This document shows, one piece after another, positions 1 through 8,974 of a stretch of 64,000 nucleotides of DNA (position 1 is its first letter; every line of letters starts with the position of its first letter). This DNA comes from Bernardetia sp963719525. GTDB taxonomy: Bacteria > Bacteroidota > Bacteroidia > Cytophagales > Bernardetiaceae. Both the position numbers and the translations under genes were made by a program. The notes below the pieces were generated by a model. That model saw only the letters and a list, made by a program, of their open reading frames with translations, was not told the DNA's origin and made no database searches. The stretch spans positions 1,364,001 through 1,428,000 of the forward strand of contig CAVRCG010000001.1 of the NCBI GenBank assembly GCA_963719525.1, given 5' to 3'.

Positions 1-1
1 C

Positions 2-319
2 GAAGTAAACGCTGATTTATTAAGAGATACAGAGGCAGACCCATGCTTAGCATATGATCCAGTAAACCATTTTGTAGATGAGAACTGTAATTACACACCT
101 ACAATTACTAATAGTGATGGTGATATTGTTACTATACCATACACTACTGATAATGACGGAGTTACTTGGACTCCTCCAACTAAAAATATAATGTCTTATT
201 CTAGTCTTAGCTGTATAAATAAATTTACAACGCTGCAATGGGGAGTGATGAGACACTTTGTTCCTAATGTTAGCTATCCAGCAGTTATGGACGAATATGA
301 AAACGATAACGAATATTAA
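2..319 (+). CDS. C-terminal part of a secreted metallopeptidase-like protein (5' end outside window)
   Basis: An open frame enters from the left edge and stops at TAA 317-319. It encodes about 105 residues with a Met-turn-like segment, NIMSYSSLSC, followed by FTTLQWGVM. The same order (N-[IY]-M-x-Y, Cys, F-T-x-x-Q) closes the catalytic domain of M43-type peptidases, and the paralogous protein at 2616-5117 has NYMDYTNDAC then FTTGQKNRM. The zinc-binding HExxH would lie upstream of the window. The next ORF starts in the same frame directly after the stop, so 2-1639 was probably one gene cut by a nonsense codon. The protease assignment rests on one short motif region. Confidence 0.6.
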   Translation, partial: EVNADLLRDTEADPCLAYDPVNHFVDENCNYTPTITNSDGDIVTIPYTTDNDGVTWTPPTKNIMSYSSLSCINKFTTLQWGVMRHFVPNVSYPAVMDEYENDNEY

Positions 320-1639
320 GTGGCTAATTTTGTAGATATAAATCGTTTTCCAAGACAATATCATACTTTTCATGACAATTTAGGAAGTTTTATAGATGAG
401 AGTTCTTGTGATGAAGATTGGTTAAAATTTGAGCTTAATTCTCAAAGAAAAGTAATTGTTGTGACTCGTCCTGCTCCAGTTAATTCTAGTTTGAATGCAG
501 ACACCTATATAGAATTATATAAAGAAGTGGTATCAAACGGAGTTGTTTCTATAGCAAGAATTGCTACCGATGATGATTCTAGCCCTTATGGAGCAGGTTT
601 TTCCCGTATAGAAAAAGATAATCTTACAGGAGGTGTTTATTATGTTCGTGTTAGAAATAAACTCAATAGAGTTGGTCATTACGTAATCGGTATTTTCCCA
701 GACAGAGAAAACTGGGGTTCTTATGGTGGAGGTGGTTCTGGTGGAACAGGTGGCGATGCTGATGGAGGAATAGACTTTGGAGTAGATGATCCTTTCACAG
801 GTGGCGACATAAATGGCGATGGAACGCTAGATTATGTATGTAATGGCGCACAACTAAACTTACAAGGTTTGGATAATGATCCATTATGGAGTGTGCAATG
901 GAGTACAAATAACTCTTCTGTTTCTGCTGTCAATGGTTTTATTCAGTCAGGTAATTTTTCTGGCGAAGTAGTCATTACTGCTTTGATTTATTATAATAGC
1001 GCACTTGTAGGAAATGCTATGAAAACCATTTGGATAGGTGTACCAGAAGCTCCTACACTTATTGTAGGAACTCTCCAAGGAATTAATAATACACTTTGTC
1101 AAGGAGAAGACCTTTATGTTAGTGCTGCTGCTAGTTCAAGAGGATTTGCTGATAGATATGAATGGGAACTCTACAAAAATGGTGCGCTAGTACGAACAGA
1201 GCGTAGTACAACACCTACTTTTCCTGTAAATAATTTATTCCGTAGTATTCCAGCAGGGGTTTATGAAATATACGTTTCAGCTTGTAATCAGTGTGGTTGT
1301 AATCGTTCTGATGCAGTTGTTTTGACAGTTATTCCCTCTTCTGACCCTAGATGTCGTAGAATCAGACCAGAGAAAATAAAAGTCAATTCTATTATTGAAA
1401 ATGAAATTGTTATTTATCCAAATCCTGTAAGTAATCAACTTATTATTAAGCTACCAAGCATTTATAACGAAAATTCTACACAAGTAGAATTATATAACAG
1501 TATTGGTCAGTTAATGCTATCAAAAACTTACATAGAAACAAATATAGAACTTTCAGTTTCTTCTTTTCCAAAAGGATTATATGTTTTGAAAATCCAAAAT
1601 GGAGAAGAAATGAAAACAGAAAAGATAATCATTGAGTAG
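320..1639 (+). CDS. T9SS-sorted multidomain protein, probably the C-terminal half of the upstream metallopeptidase
   Basis: The frame encodes 439 residues from a GTG that directly abuts the upstream TAA in the same reading frame. Residues about 10-125 resemble a PPC (pre-peptidase C-terminal) beta domain ending in GVYYVRVRNKLNRVGHYVIGIF-like strands. A Gly/Asp-rich linker contains DINGDGTLDY, a dockerin-like calcium loop. Ig/PKD-like beta segments with a Cys cluster (ACNQCGC) follow. The last 75 residues are a type A T9SS sorting domain (YPNPVSNQL, GLYVLKI, KIIIE end). A T9SS substrate needs an N-terminal signal peptide and this ORF has none, so it cannot be exported on its own. That supports a single gene 2-1639 interrupted by TAA. 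Confidence 0.7.
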   Translation: MANFVDINRFPRQYHTFHDNLGSFIDESSCDEDWLKFELNSQRKVIVVTRPAPVNSSLNADTYIELYKEVVSNGVVSIARIATDDDSSPYGAGFSRIEKDNLTGGVYYVRVRNKLNRVGHYVIGIFPDRENWGSYGGGGSGGTGGDADGGIDFGVDDPFTGGDINGDGTLDYVCNGAQLNLQGLDNDPLWSVQWSTNNSSVSAVNGFIQSGNFSGEVVITALIYYNSALVGNAMKTIWIGVPEAPTLIVGTLQGINNTLCQGEDLYVSAAASSRGFADRYEWELYKNGALVRTERSTTPTFPVNNLFRSIPAGVYEIYVSACNQCGCNRSDAVVLTVIPSSDPRCRRIRPEKIKVNSIIENEIVIYPNPVSNQLIIKLPSIYNENSTQVELYNSIGQLMLSKTYIETNIELSVSSFPKGLYVLKIQNGEEMKTEKIIIE

Positions 1640-1657
1640 TTAGAACAACGTAATAAC

Positions 1658-1692
1658 AAAAATCCTATTTCATAATAAGAAATAGGATTTTT
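1658..1692 (+). terminator. Rho-independent terminator
   Basis: A 14-bp inverted repeat (1658-1671 with 1679-1692) with core AATCCTATTTC ends in a T run. It lies between convergent genes and is A/T-tailed on both sides, so it could serve both strands. Confidence 0.8.
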
Positions 1693-1712
1693 ATCTTCAT
1701 AAATTTAGAATA

Positions 1713-2198
1713 TTACTTCCTTTTATAAATAGTTACAGTCATCAAACTACTAGAAATATCGGTAAGTTTTAAAACATCTGGACAGACATCAACAGAATAA
1801 TTTCTATCAGCATTGCCATCTGCATCTATCCAAACAGAAGTAAATTTTCCTAATGTAGTATCAGCAGAATTTTCAATTCTGTATTCCCAAACGCCAGTCG
1901 GCACTCCGTTTTCTAGCTCCTCCACACTTGCGCCCAAGCTAAAGACTAAAGACATCGTTTTTCCTTCTGATTGAGGTGTAGCCACTTCTTCTCCTCCTCT
2001 TCCTTCGCTACGTGATTCTACCCATTCCCAATTGCTTTCAGAAAGGATAGTAGTGGCATCTGACAACTTTTTAGCAGAGTTTTCACATTGTATGGCTGGT
2101 TCTACATCTTCGTCTTTTTTGTCTTTACAAGAAACAAAGGCGAGAAAAGTAAATAATAGAACTAAGAGAGAAAAAGAATAATTTATTGATTTTTTCAT
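1713..2198 (-). CDS. Small lipoprotein of unknown function
   Basis: The 161-residue protein begins with a lipoprotein signal peptide: a Lys-rich start, a hydrophobic run, and lipobox FVSC at about residues 21-24, followed by the acidic spacer KDKKDEDVEP typical of Bacteroidota surface lipoproteins. The mature part is Trp/Glu-rich (WEWVESRSEGRGG, GVWEYRI, FTSVWIDADGN) and looks like a small beta-sandwich of the lipocalin-like kind. The family was not recognised. It converges with the T9SS protein across a shared terminator and stands alone as a transcription unit. Confidence 0.75.
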   Translation of the reverse strand: MKKSINYSFSLLVLLFTFLAFVSCKDKKDEDVEPAIQCENSAKKLSDATTILSESNWEWVESRSEGRGGEEVATPQSEGKTMSLVFSLGASVEELENGVPTGVWEYRIENSADTTLGKFTSVWIDADGNADRNYSVDVCPDVLKLTDISSSLMTVTIYKRK

Positions 2199-2310
2199 TT
2201 TTGTTTTATGATTTTGGGGAATGAATAATTAGGGATTAGGAGAATCACTTTTAGGGTAAATTGTTTTGATTTTATTATCCATATCCTTTTTTTAAAGCAA
2301 AAACATCGTT

Positions 2311-2451
2311 TTTATAGGTTAAAGGCTTGCCTTACTCTGTTGGTAGCATTTTGCTAAGAACCTATAAAACTGAAAGTACCTCGCTTACTATGTCAAATAC
2401 AAAGCGTGACGCTTAACCGTTTTTGCAAGTTCGTAGTGTGACACTACGAAC
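2311..2451. repeat. Cluster of three short palindromes
   Basis: Three inverted repeats sit side by side: TTTATAGGTT 2311-2320 with AACCTATAAA 2359-2368; AAGCG-TGA-CGCTT at about 2402-2414; and GTTCGTAGTGT 2429-2439 with ACACTACGAAC 2441-2451, which is perfect around one G. None has a T tail, so they look like REP-type intergenic palindromes and not terminators. Confidence 0.6.
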
Positions 2452-2493
2452 AGATTAGGGAATAGGTATTATTTTTTCAAAAATTAGGTTACA

Positions 2494-2537
2494 AAAAAGC
2501 ACCTAATTACTAGAATAAACTAGATTAGGTGCTTTTT
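2494..2537 (-). terminator. Terminator of the M43 protease gene
   Basis: A 14-bp stem with core GCACCTAAT/ATTAGGTGC (2494-2507 and 2524-2537) is flanked by A5 and T5 runs. It lies about 80 bases past the stop of the minus-strand protease gene. Confidence 0.8.
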
Positions 2538-2615
2538 ATTTCGTTTGAATAAACTTTTTCAAATTAAAAATTACTAATACATCGTATGCGTAATCTGTAA
2601 TTGATATTTACTTAT

Positions 2616-5117
2616 TTACTCTTTAATAAATTTCATTGTTTCTACTTCACGACCATTATTAATACTCAAAATATACATTCCTTTAGGAAGTTTTGAAACA
2701 TTAATCGCAGTTTCTTGAGAAGTAAGAGTAGTTTTTACAACCTGTGCGCCTGTGATACTATAAATAACAACTTCTGAATTAGTATCAAAATATCCCAAAC
2801 GAATATTTAACGTTTGGCTTGCAGGATTAGGGAACGCTACAAAAGCAACATCTCCAGCTTTGTTTCCATCAACTCTAGCTTCTTGTGGTCTATCGTTGTG
2901 ATACGCCATTGGAGCAGGATTAATGTTATTTGCAGAACTAATTACTACTGTATAATCTTCCACTTCACCGTATTGGAAAGACTCACACGGAGTTGCATTA
3001 GCATTATATTTCATCGCTACACGCATACGAGTAGAACCATTTGCAGCATTTGAAGGGATTGTAAACGAACCACTTACAGAAGAACTTGTAGTCTTAGCAC
3101 GGCTATATACTTTTTCGCCAGTATCATTAAAATCACCATCTTGGTTATAATCAATCCAAACATCATACGCCTCACTATACGTACTACCAGCCCAAGAAGG
3201 AGTAATTGTAATTGTATAATTAGTCAGTTTTGTAAATGTAGTAGAAAGGTTTGTAAAATCTCTATATCCACCGTTTGCACCAGAATTATTGTTGATAGAA
3301 CCAACTTGAACTCTCTGAATCCATTCGTCAGCAACACTTCCACCTTTAGAATCACAATAGTTTAGAACTGGAGGAGAATCGGTAGTTACTGTTTTGCTAG
3401 AAGAATAGGCACTACTTGCAGCCGAACAGTTTGCACGAACTTGATACTCATAGGTAGTAGAAGCCGATGCACCAGTAAGATTAAGCGAAGTAGAAGTAGA
3501 ATTAAGTGTAGTCCAAGCTCCTGAACCTGTACGAACTTGTACATCATACGAAGCTGCACCAGAAACAGCAGACCAAGAAACTGTAAATGAAGAAGTAGTT
3601 ACAGAAGAAGAACTTAATCCAGAAGGAACACCACAAGAAGGAGCAGATGCACCAGTAATAGTTACTGTATAATCTTCAACTTCACCATACGAGAACGTTT
3701 CACATTCTGTTTGTGCGCCATTGTATTTCATCGAAACACGCATACGAGTAGAACCTGTTGAAACGCTTGAAGGGATTGCAATTGTACCTGTACGAACTGC
3801 ACTTGAAACAGAACCAGCATCATAAACTAATTCGTTTGAATCACTAAAATCTCCATCGTTATTAAAATCAATCCAAATTTTCCAATATTCATTATAAGAA
3901 GTTCCTGCAAACCCCGGTGTAAGTGTAACTGTATTCGAACTTCCTTTTGCAAGACTTACAGAGTTAGAAGTAAAATCAGCATATCCACCATTTGCACCAC
4001 TTGTTTTGTTTAGAGAACCAACTTTTACACCAGCAATCCATTCGTCGGCAACACTATTTCCTTTTGATGCACAATAAGAAGTAGTTGGAGGAGTTCCACC
4101 ACCACCACCAGTAGTAGTTGCTAAATCAGAACGAAAGCCAGCCATAACAGCACGCATACGATTTTTCTGACCTGTTGTGAACATATACATACACGCATCG
4201 TTGGTATAATCCATATAATTCATAAACATATCACTTGTAAAACCACCGTTGTTAGAACACGACTTTTTAGGATAGGTAGGACAGCCACCATTTGAAGCTG
4301 CTGCAATAGGCGTATCACTTACAAAATCATCAGCACCACAAGCACCATCTCCCCAAATGTGGCGAAGATTTAGCCAGTGTCCTACTTCGTGAGTTGCAGT
4401 ACGACCTTTATCAAAAGGAGCAGATACATTTCCAGTATTACCAAAAGCAGTTGTACGAATTACTACACCGTCTGTGTTAGCAGCACCACTACCAGGGAAT
4501 TGAGCGTAACCCAATGTTCCACCACTCATTACACATACCCAAATGTTCAAGTATTTTTGTGTGTTCCAAGCATCTTTTCCTCCTTGAGAAGAAAATTTCA
4601 TTTGGTCGTTTGTAGAAAATGAAGTAACCGACGTAGAAGTACGAGTAACTCCGTTTGTAGGATTTCCATTAGGGTCTGTAGAAGCTAAAACAAATTCTAT
4701 TTCTGAATCGGCTACCGAACCAGCAAATTCTGATGGAGTAAGCGTATAATCGCTATTTGTTTTTCTAAAATCTTCATTCAATACATCAATTTGAGAATTG
4801 ATTTGTGCCTGACTAATATTTAAAGAAGAATTGCTATATAATACATGAACTACAACAGGGATTGTATAAACAGTTGCTTCTTCACGTTGATTTTTTAGAT
4901 TACTAATATAATTTTGCGTAAATGTTTCAATGTTACGCATATTTTGTTTTGCTTCTGGATTAATAGAAAGCAAACGCTCTAAGTTTTCGTCTGCGCTACA
5001 AGTACGACCGTCTTTATGGTCGTGAGAATCTTGAGCGAACGATGTCGAACTTGCAAGCATTCCTATGCCAAGTCCAAGACTAAAAAGTGTGCGTTTAATG
5101 TTTGTTGAAAAATTCAT
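2616..5117 (-). CDS. Secreted M43-family (pappalysin-like) zinc metalloprotease with GEVED domains and T9SS signal
   Basis: The 833-residue protein has a signal peptide ending near SFAQ (residue 29). The M43 catalytic domain has HEVGH at 243-247 with third ligand His253 (HEVGHWLNLRHIWGD) and the Met-turn NYMDY near 300. Next come two GEVED-type modules, each with a WIDFNNDGDF or WIDYNQDGDF calcium-like loop and ending in GEVEDYTV, separated by one fibronectin III-like domain. A type A sorting domain (FPNPASQTLNIRL, GMYILSI, MKFIKE) closes it. It should be exported by Sec, moved across the outer membrane by T9SS, and anchored or released at the surface, degrading proteins outside the cell. It is monocistronic, and the 680-base upstream region is gene-free. 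Confidence 0.92.
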   Translation of the reverse strand: MNFSTNIKRTLFSLGLGIGMLASSTSFAQDSHDHKDGRTCSADENLERLLSINPEAKQNMRNIETFTQNYISNLKNQREEATVYTIPVVVHVLYSNSSLNISQAQINSQIDVLNEDFRKTNSDYTLTPSEFAGSVADSEIEFVLASTDPNGNPTNGVTRTSTSVTSFSTNDQMKFSSQGGKDAWNTQKYLNIWVCVMSGGTLGYAQFPGSGAANTDGVVIRTTAFGNTGNVSAPFDKGRTATHEVGHWLNLRHIWGDGACGADDFVSDTPIAAASNGGCPTYPKKSCSNNGGFTSDMFMNYMDYTNDACMYMFTTGQKNRMRAVMAGFRSDLATTTGGGGGTPPTTSYCASKGNSVADEWIAGVKVGSLNKTSGANGGYADFTSNSVSLAKGSSNTVTLTPGFAGTSYNEYWKIWIDFNNDGDFSDSNELVYDAGSVSSAVRTGTIAIPSSVSTGSTRMRVSMKYNGAQTECETFSYGEVEDYTVTITGASAPSCGVPSGLSSSSVTTSSFTVSWSAVSGAASYDVQVRTGSGAWTTLNSTSTSLNLTGASASTTYEYQVRANCSAASSAYSSSKTVTTDSPPVLNYCDSKGGSVADEWIQRVQVGSINNNSGANGGYRDFTNLSTTFTKLTNYTITITPSWAGSTYSEAYDVWIDYNQDGDFNDTGEKVYSRAKTTSSSVSGSFTIPSNAANGSTRMRVAMKYNANATPCESFQYGEVEDYTVVISSANNINPAPMAYHNDRPQEARVDGNKAGDVAFVAFPNPASQTLNIRLGYFDTNSEVVIYSITGAQVVKTTLTSQETAINVSKLPKGMYILSINNGREVETMKFIKE

Positions 5118-5799
5118 ATAGTTTGTAAAAATGTTAAAGGGGAAATGAGTATTAGTTAGTTATCTTAATATTATGTTAAATCGTTTCTTAAACCTTACTT
5201 CTAAAAGGTGTTGCAAACATACGGCAGATTTATTTGAAAACAAAATTTTGCTAAATCATTTTTTAGCGACACAAAACAACCAAAAACGTAACAAAACCAA
5301 ATATTTTAACTAAAAAACGCTATTTTTGCCAAATAATATTCTGTATAAATCATTATTAATCAATTATTCCAAATAATATTTTATATTGTTTAACATCAAA
5401 TTAGCCAAAATTAATTTTATTTTTTTCAATAAAAGCAGAATATTATATTTTTCCTCGTAAAAACTCATTAAAATATTCGGATTTGTTTGTAAAAATTACT
5501 CGTAAATGCAACACTGTTGCAAATAAAGCACATTAAAAACGTAACCTTTTTGAATTTGAATCCGTAAAGAATAATTGGAAAGAAGCGTAAAACCTAATTT
5601 TTTAAAAAGTTTTTTAGTGCTTTCTAATCCTGCTTTTCTCTTACTTCATTCGGTCAAATAAATATATTTATATTATTTGTTTGTTACCTCAATTTTCTCC
5701 ACACAATTTCTCCTTTTTTCAGCATTACAATAAAGAAATAATGTATCGTTAGTAGAATTAATTTACCGTTCTTTTCTATTATCTGATTTTTATGCTTTC
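5118..5799. other. Gene-free AT-rich region
   Basis: This stretch lies between the divergent protease and gldN-like genes. The only structure seen is a pair of direct repeats of CCAAATAATATT near 5328 and 5368. No ORF with coding character or tRNA-like fold was found. Both promoters presumably lie here. Confidence 0.5.
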
Positions 5800-6670
5800 A
5801 TGAAACATTTTACTTTCATTATTTCCTCTGCTTCTGTTTCTGTATTTCTCGTTTTCTTTTGCGAAAGCTCAAACGGTTTTTGATTCTTTAAAAAAATCGG
5901 AAAATTACTCTTCTTATCATCAAAATGAAGTCTATGAAAATCATATTTCGTATCAAAAAACAGTGTGGCGTAGAAGTTCTTTAAAAGAAAAACAAAACCT
6001 TCCTTTTTTTGTGAAAGGAAATGAAGTTACGAAAGTGATTATTGATGCTGTGAAATTGAGAAGTATTCAACCTTATCAAAATGATTCTTTAAAGACAGAA
6101 ATGACTGAGGATGATTTTATAATAGACTTGATGATTCCTCAAGAACATATAATTATAGATGAAGAAATACTTTTTCCTAGTCAAGGTAATTGGAATCAAC
6201 AAGCTATTTCAGATGCTTGGTTAGAAGAAAAAACAGAAAACGATATAGAAGAAGAATCTCCCAGATTTCAGCCTAATCAAATCTATATTTTAGAAACTAA
6301 ATTAGATTTATTCTTTGATACAAGACAAAACAGAATGATAACTAAAATTAAAAGTATAGACTTAATTATTCCTGCTAAATCAAATCCTATAACAGGACTG
6401 GACAAAACGCTGGCTAGTTTTTCATATCAAGAAGTTGTCAATTATCTTTTTGAAGAAAATAATTTTGTTTGGTATAACGAGAAGAATAATCGAGCAAACT
6501 TAAAGCCTAAAGAAGCCTTTGATTTGATGCTTTTGAGTGGAATTTTGATACAATCCTTTGATAATAGCTCTTATTTATTTTATGGAATTGATTCAAAACA
6601 GGAATTACAAAAAGCACATTTATATTATAATGAGCTAATAGAATACGAAAGTGAAATATGGGAAAATTGA
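5800..6670 (+). pseudogene. gldN: GldN-family T9SS/gliding protein, frameshifted in the signal peptide
   Basis: From residue TVWRRSSLKEKQN onward the protein matches GldN/PorN: a WRR..LKEKQN.PFF block, IIDAVK..S.QPYQNDSL.TEM, LFFDTRQNRMITKIKSI, a LIIPA.SNP.TGL segment, SFSYQEVV..LF, and the closing YESEIWEN. The natural start appears to be ATG 5800. It reads MKHF, then changes frame near 5811-5813 into LSLFPLLLFLYFSFSFAKAQ, an ideal signal peptide with cleavage after AKA. The length 871 equals 3n+1, which fits one extra base. Without correction only a GTG at 5963 lacking a signal peptide is available. GldN forms the periplasmic ring of the T9SS with GldK. A second, intact copy follows directly. 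Confidence 0.8.
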
Positions 6671-6861
6671 AAATCAGATTTATTTTTTCAAGATTTTTCA
6701 AAAATCAATACAATAAAACAAAGAACCTCCGTTATAGAGGTGTAATTACAAAATAACTTATCTATTTATTTTTAAATAATGGATTGTACAATAAACTATT
6801 ATTTTAGTAATTATTTTTATCAAAAATCACTTCTTAAAAAAAATATCTAAACTTTTCAATT

Positions 6862-7755
6862 ATGAAAAAATCAACAAAAGCTATTTTGTGGGCTGGACTT
6901 TCTGTGTCTTTATTTTCTTCTCTTTTTACAACTTCGTTTTCGAATGCCCAAGAATACGGAAATTATGCAAACGATGGTTACAATCATAATTCGGTTCGTC
7001 CTGTTCATGAATCACATATTATGTATCAGAAAAGTGTTTGGCATAGAGTTGCTTTGAAACAGAAACAAAACCGTCCGTTTTTTGCAGCAGGAAACGAAAT
7101 TACTGGAACTATAATAGATGCCGTAAAATTAGGAATTGTACGTCCGTATCAAAACGATTCGCTACAGACACGTATGAGTCAGGAAGATTTTTTGAGTAAT
7201 ATCAAAATTCCTAATGAAGATGTGCAATATTCAGGAATAGAAGATGATATTTTCAATCAGCAAAATAATTTAGATGATTGGAATATAAGTGGAGATGAAG
7301 AATGGGACGACGATGAAACTATAGGCGTAACTGCACAAGAATTTTACGCAAATCAACTCTACACATTAGAAATAAAAACGAATGTATTCTTTGATAAAAA
7401 ACGTGGCAGAATGATAAATGACATTCAAACCATTAGTATTATTCTTCCTGCCGAAATGAATCCAGCAACAGGACTTGAAAAAAATATTGCTACATTTTCT
7501 TACAAAGAACTCGTTCAGAACTTGTTTAGAGATAATTCGACAGCTCTTTATTACAATGAAAGAAACAATCAAGCACACCGAAATTTGGAAGAAGCCTTTG
7601 ATTTAATGCTTGCAAACGGAACACTTATAAAATATGCAAACGGACAAGATGAGCATATTATGGATATGTACGACGACCAGCATGAGGCACTTTTGGCTGC
7701 TCAAAATTATGAAGCTAACATGATAGAATATGAAAGTAATTTGTGGGAAAATTAA
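6862..7755 (+). CDS. gldN: GldN-family T9SS/gliding motility protein, intact copy
   Basis: The 297-residue protein has a signal peptide (MKKSTKAILWAGLSV to SFSNAQ, cleavage near residue 30). Family blocks follow in order: SVWHRVALKQKQNRPFF, IIDAVKLGIVRPYQNDSL, an acidic linker at about 140-155 (DDWNISGDEEWDDDE), QLYTLEIKTNVFFDKKRGRM, IILPAEMNPATGL, ATFSYKELVQNLFRDN, LYYNERNNQAHRNLEEAFDLML, and terminal YESNLWEN. GldN works with GldK, L and M as the periplasmic/outer-membrane core of T9SS. No gldKLM genes are in this window, so this is a satellite copy comparable in arrangement to the gldN/gldO pair of Flavobacterium johnsoniae (known system). It may serve export of the adjacent T9SS proteases. 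Confidence 0.88.
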   Translation: MKKSTKAILWAGLSVSLFSSLFTTSFSNAQEYGNYANDGYNHNSVRPVHESHIMYQKSVWHRVALKQKQNRPFFAAGNEITGTIIDAVKLGIVRPYQNDSLQTRMSQEDFLSNIKIPNEDVQYSGIEDDIFNQQNNLDDWNISGDEEWDDDETIGVTAQEFYANQLYTLEIKTNVFFDKKRGRMINDIQTISIILPAEMNPATGLEKNIATFSYKELVQNLFRDNSTALYYNERNNQAHRNLEEAFDLMLANGTLIKYANGQDEHIMDMYDDQHEALLAAQNYEANMIEYESNLWEN

Positions 7756-7763
7756 ATAAAAAC

Positions 7764-7803
7764 GACGCTTGCTAAGGTCAGATTACTGACCATTAGCAAC
7801 GTC
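7764..7803. repeat. Imperfect hairpin between gldN paralogues
   Basis: Arms GACGCTTGCTAAGGTCAG and CTGACCATTAGCAACGTC pair with few mismatches across a 4-base loop, nine bases after the gldN stop. The TTGCTAA/TTAGCAA core recurs inside the MITE at 34207-34440. It has no T run, so it is more likely a repeat relic or transcript stabiliser than a terminator. Confidence 0.55.
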
Positions 7804-7887
7804 TTAGAAAATGAAAAATGGAAAAAATCTCCCTTAGCAAGCCTTCAATCCGATGGTTTATAATAGGGAAATAACAAACAACCAATT

Positions 7888-8811
7888 ATGAAAAAGCTAT
7901 TTTTTAAAAATTATACATTCTTACTTTTACTTATTATGATAAGTTCAAGTAATTTTTGTTTGGCTCAAAGTGCGCTTAGTCCGAAAGTAAGTTCAAGTGA
8001 AATAACTATTGAAACCGAAAAAGTGGAAAAGATTATTCAAGACGAAGTAAATCCTTTTTCCTTGCGACCGATTCCAAAATCACATATTGCTTTTCAAAAA
8101 TCAATATGGTTACAAGTTTCTTTTCATCAAAAAGCAAATTTACCTCTTTGGTATGCAGGGCATCAGCTTTCCAAATTTTTGATCAAAAATGCTTTAGAAG
8201 GAAGAATTACAGCTTATAGAGATGATAAATTAGAAACTGTTTTATCAAAAAATGAGCTTTTAGAGAATTTGAGAGTAGAAAACGAAACAAGTAAAAAAAA
8301 TGATTTTGCTTTTAATCCAGATAACTTTACAAATTCTAATCAAACTGATTCAACAGAACAATTAATAGATTTTTCAGACCTTTCTGTTTTGGAAATAAAG
8401 GAAGATTATATTTTAGATATTCAACACTCAAGAATGGTTCACGATGTAATTGCTTTTACACTTATTATTCCACCTATAAGAAATAAAAATACAGAAGAGG
8501 GAAATAATTTTGCTAGTGCAGGACTTCAAAAAAAAGTAGTTTCATTTTCCTATAAAGAAATTATTGAAAAGTTATTTCGTCCATTGAAAGAAGATTATGT
8601 AGTCATCGAAACAAATAAAAGTAACGGTCATATTCCAAACTTAGAAACGCTTATCGATAGCCGTTTTTTTCATGGCAATATTGTCAAATATGATAATTTT
8701 AAAGACCAATATTTTGAAGACCAATATGATAATAAAAGACAATCGATTGTAAAGTGTATGCAATACCACGAAAAATTAATCGAATTTGAGGCTTTTTTGT
8801 GGACATATTAA
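7888..8811 (+). CDS. Divergent GldN-like protein (third tandem paralogue)
   Basis: The 307-residue protein has a signal peptide ending near FCLAQ (residue 27). It keeps the GldN block order but with weak conservation: SIWLQVSFHQKANLPLWY, FLIKNALEGRITAYRDDKLET, ILDIQHSRMVHDVIAFTLIIPP, VVSFSYKEIIEKLF, and an ending FEAFLWTY instead of YESNLWEN. Inserts rich in Asn, Thr and Glu interrupt it near 120-150. The Arg-rich VWRR motif is lost (IWLQ), as is the NERN..HRNLEEAFDL block. It follows the intact gldN by 132 bases and may share its transcript. Its role is probably T9SS accessory, with specialised or weakened function. Confidence 0.75.
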   Translation: MKKLFFKNYTFLLLLIMISSSNFCLAQSALSPKVSSSEITIETEKVEKIIQDEVNPFSLRPIPKSHIAFQKSIWLQVSFHQKANLPLWYAGHQLSKFLIKNALEGRITAYRDDKLETVLSKNELLENLRVENETSKKNDFAFNPDNFTNSNQTDSTEQLIDFSDLSVLEIKEDYILDIQHSRMVHDVIAFTLIIPPIRNKNTEEGNNFASAGLQKKVVSFSYKEIIEKLFRPLKEDYVVIETNKSNGHIPNLETLIDSRFFHGNIVKYDNFKDQYFEDQYDNKRQSIVKCMQYHEKLIEFEAFLWTY

Positions 8812-8822
8812 GTATAAAAAAT

Positions 8823-8969
8823 CAATATGAGTAACATCCTAAAATAGAAAGATTGCTGCCATATTTTATTCTGTGCAATCGTCTTTTTTCCATAAAATAG
8901 GCTTTGCAAACCCTATTTTATGGAAAAAGCAAGTTCATATACGGAATTTGCAAAATATCACTCATATTG
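8823..8969. repeat. MITE-like element, family A (copy 1)
   Basis: The 147-bp element has inverted ends CAATATGAGTAACAT and ATATCACTCATATTG. It contains a long central palindrome at 8884-8928 (CCATAAAATAGG..TTTGCAAA..CCTATTTTATGG). The same outer sequence and centre recur at 49281-49449. Palindrome cores alone occur at 30634, 32641 and 45084. It lies between convergent genes, where its A/T-tailed hairpin could also end transcription. Confidence 0.7.
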
Positions 8970-8974
8970 AAAGA

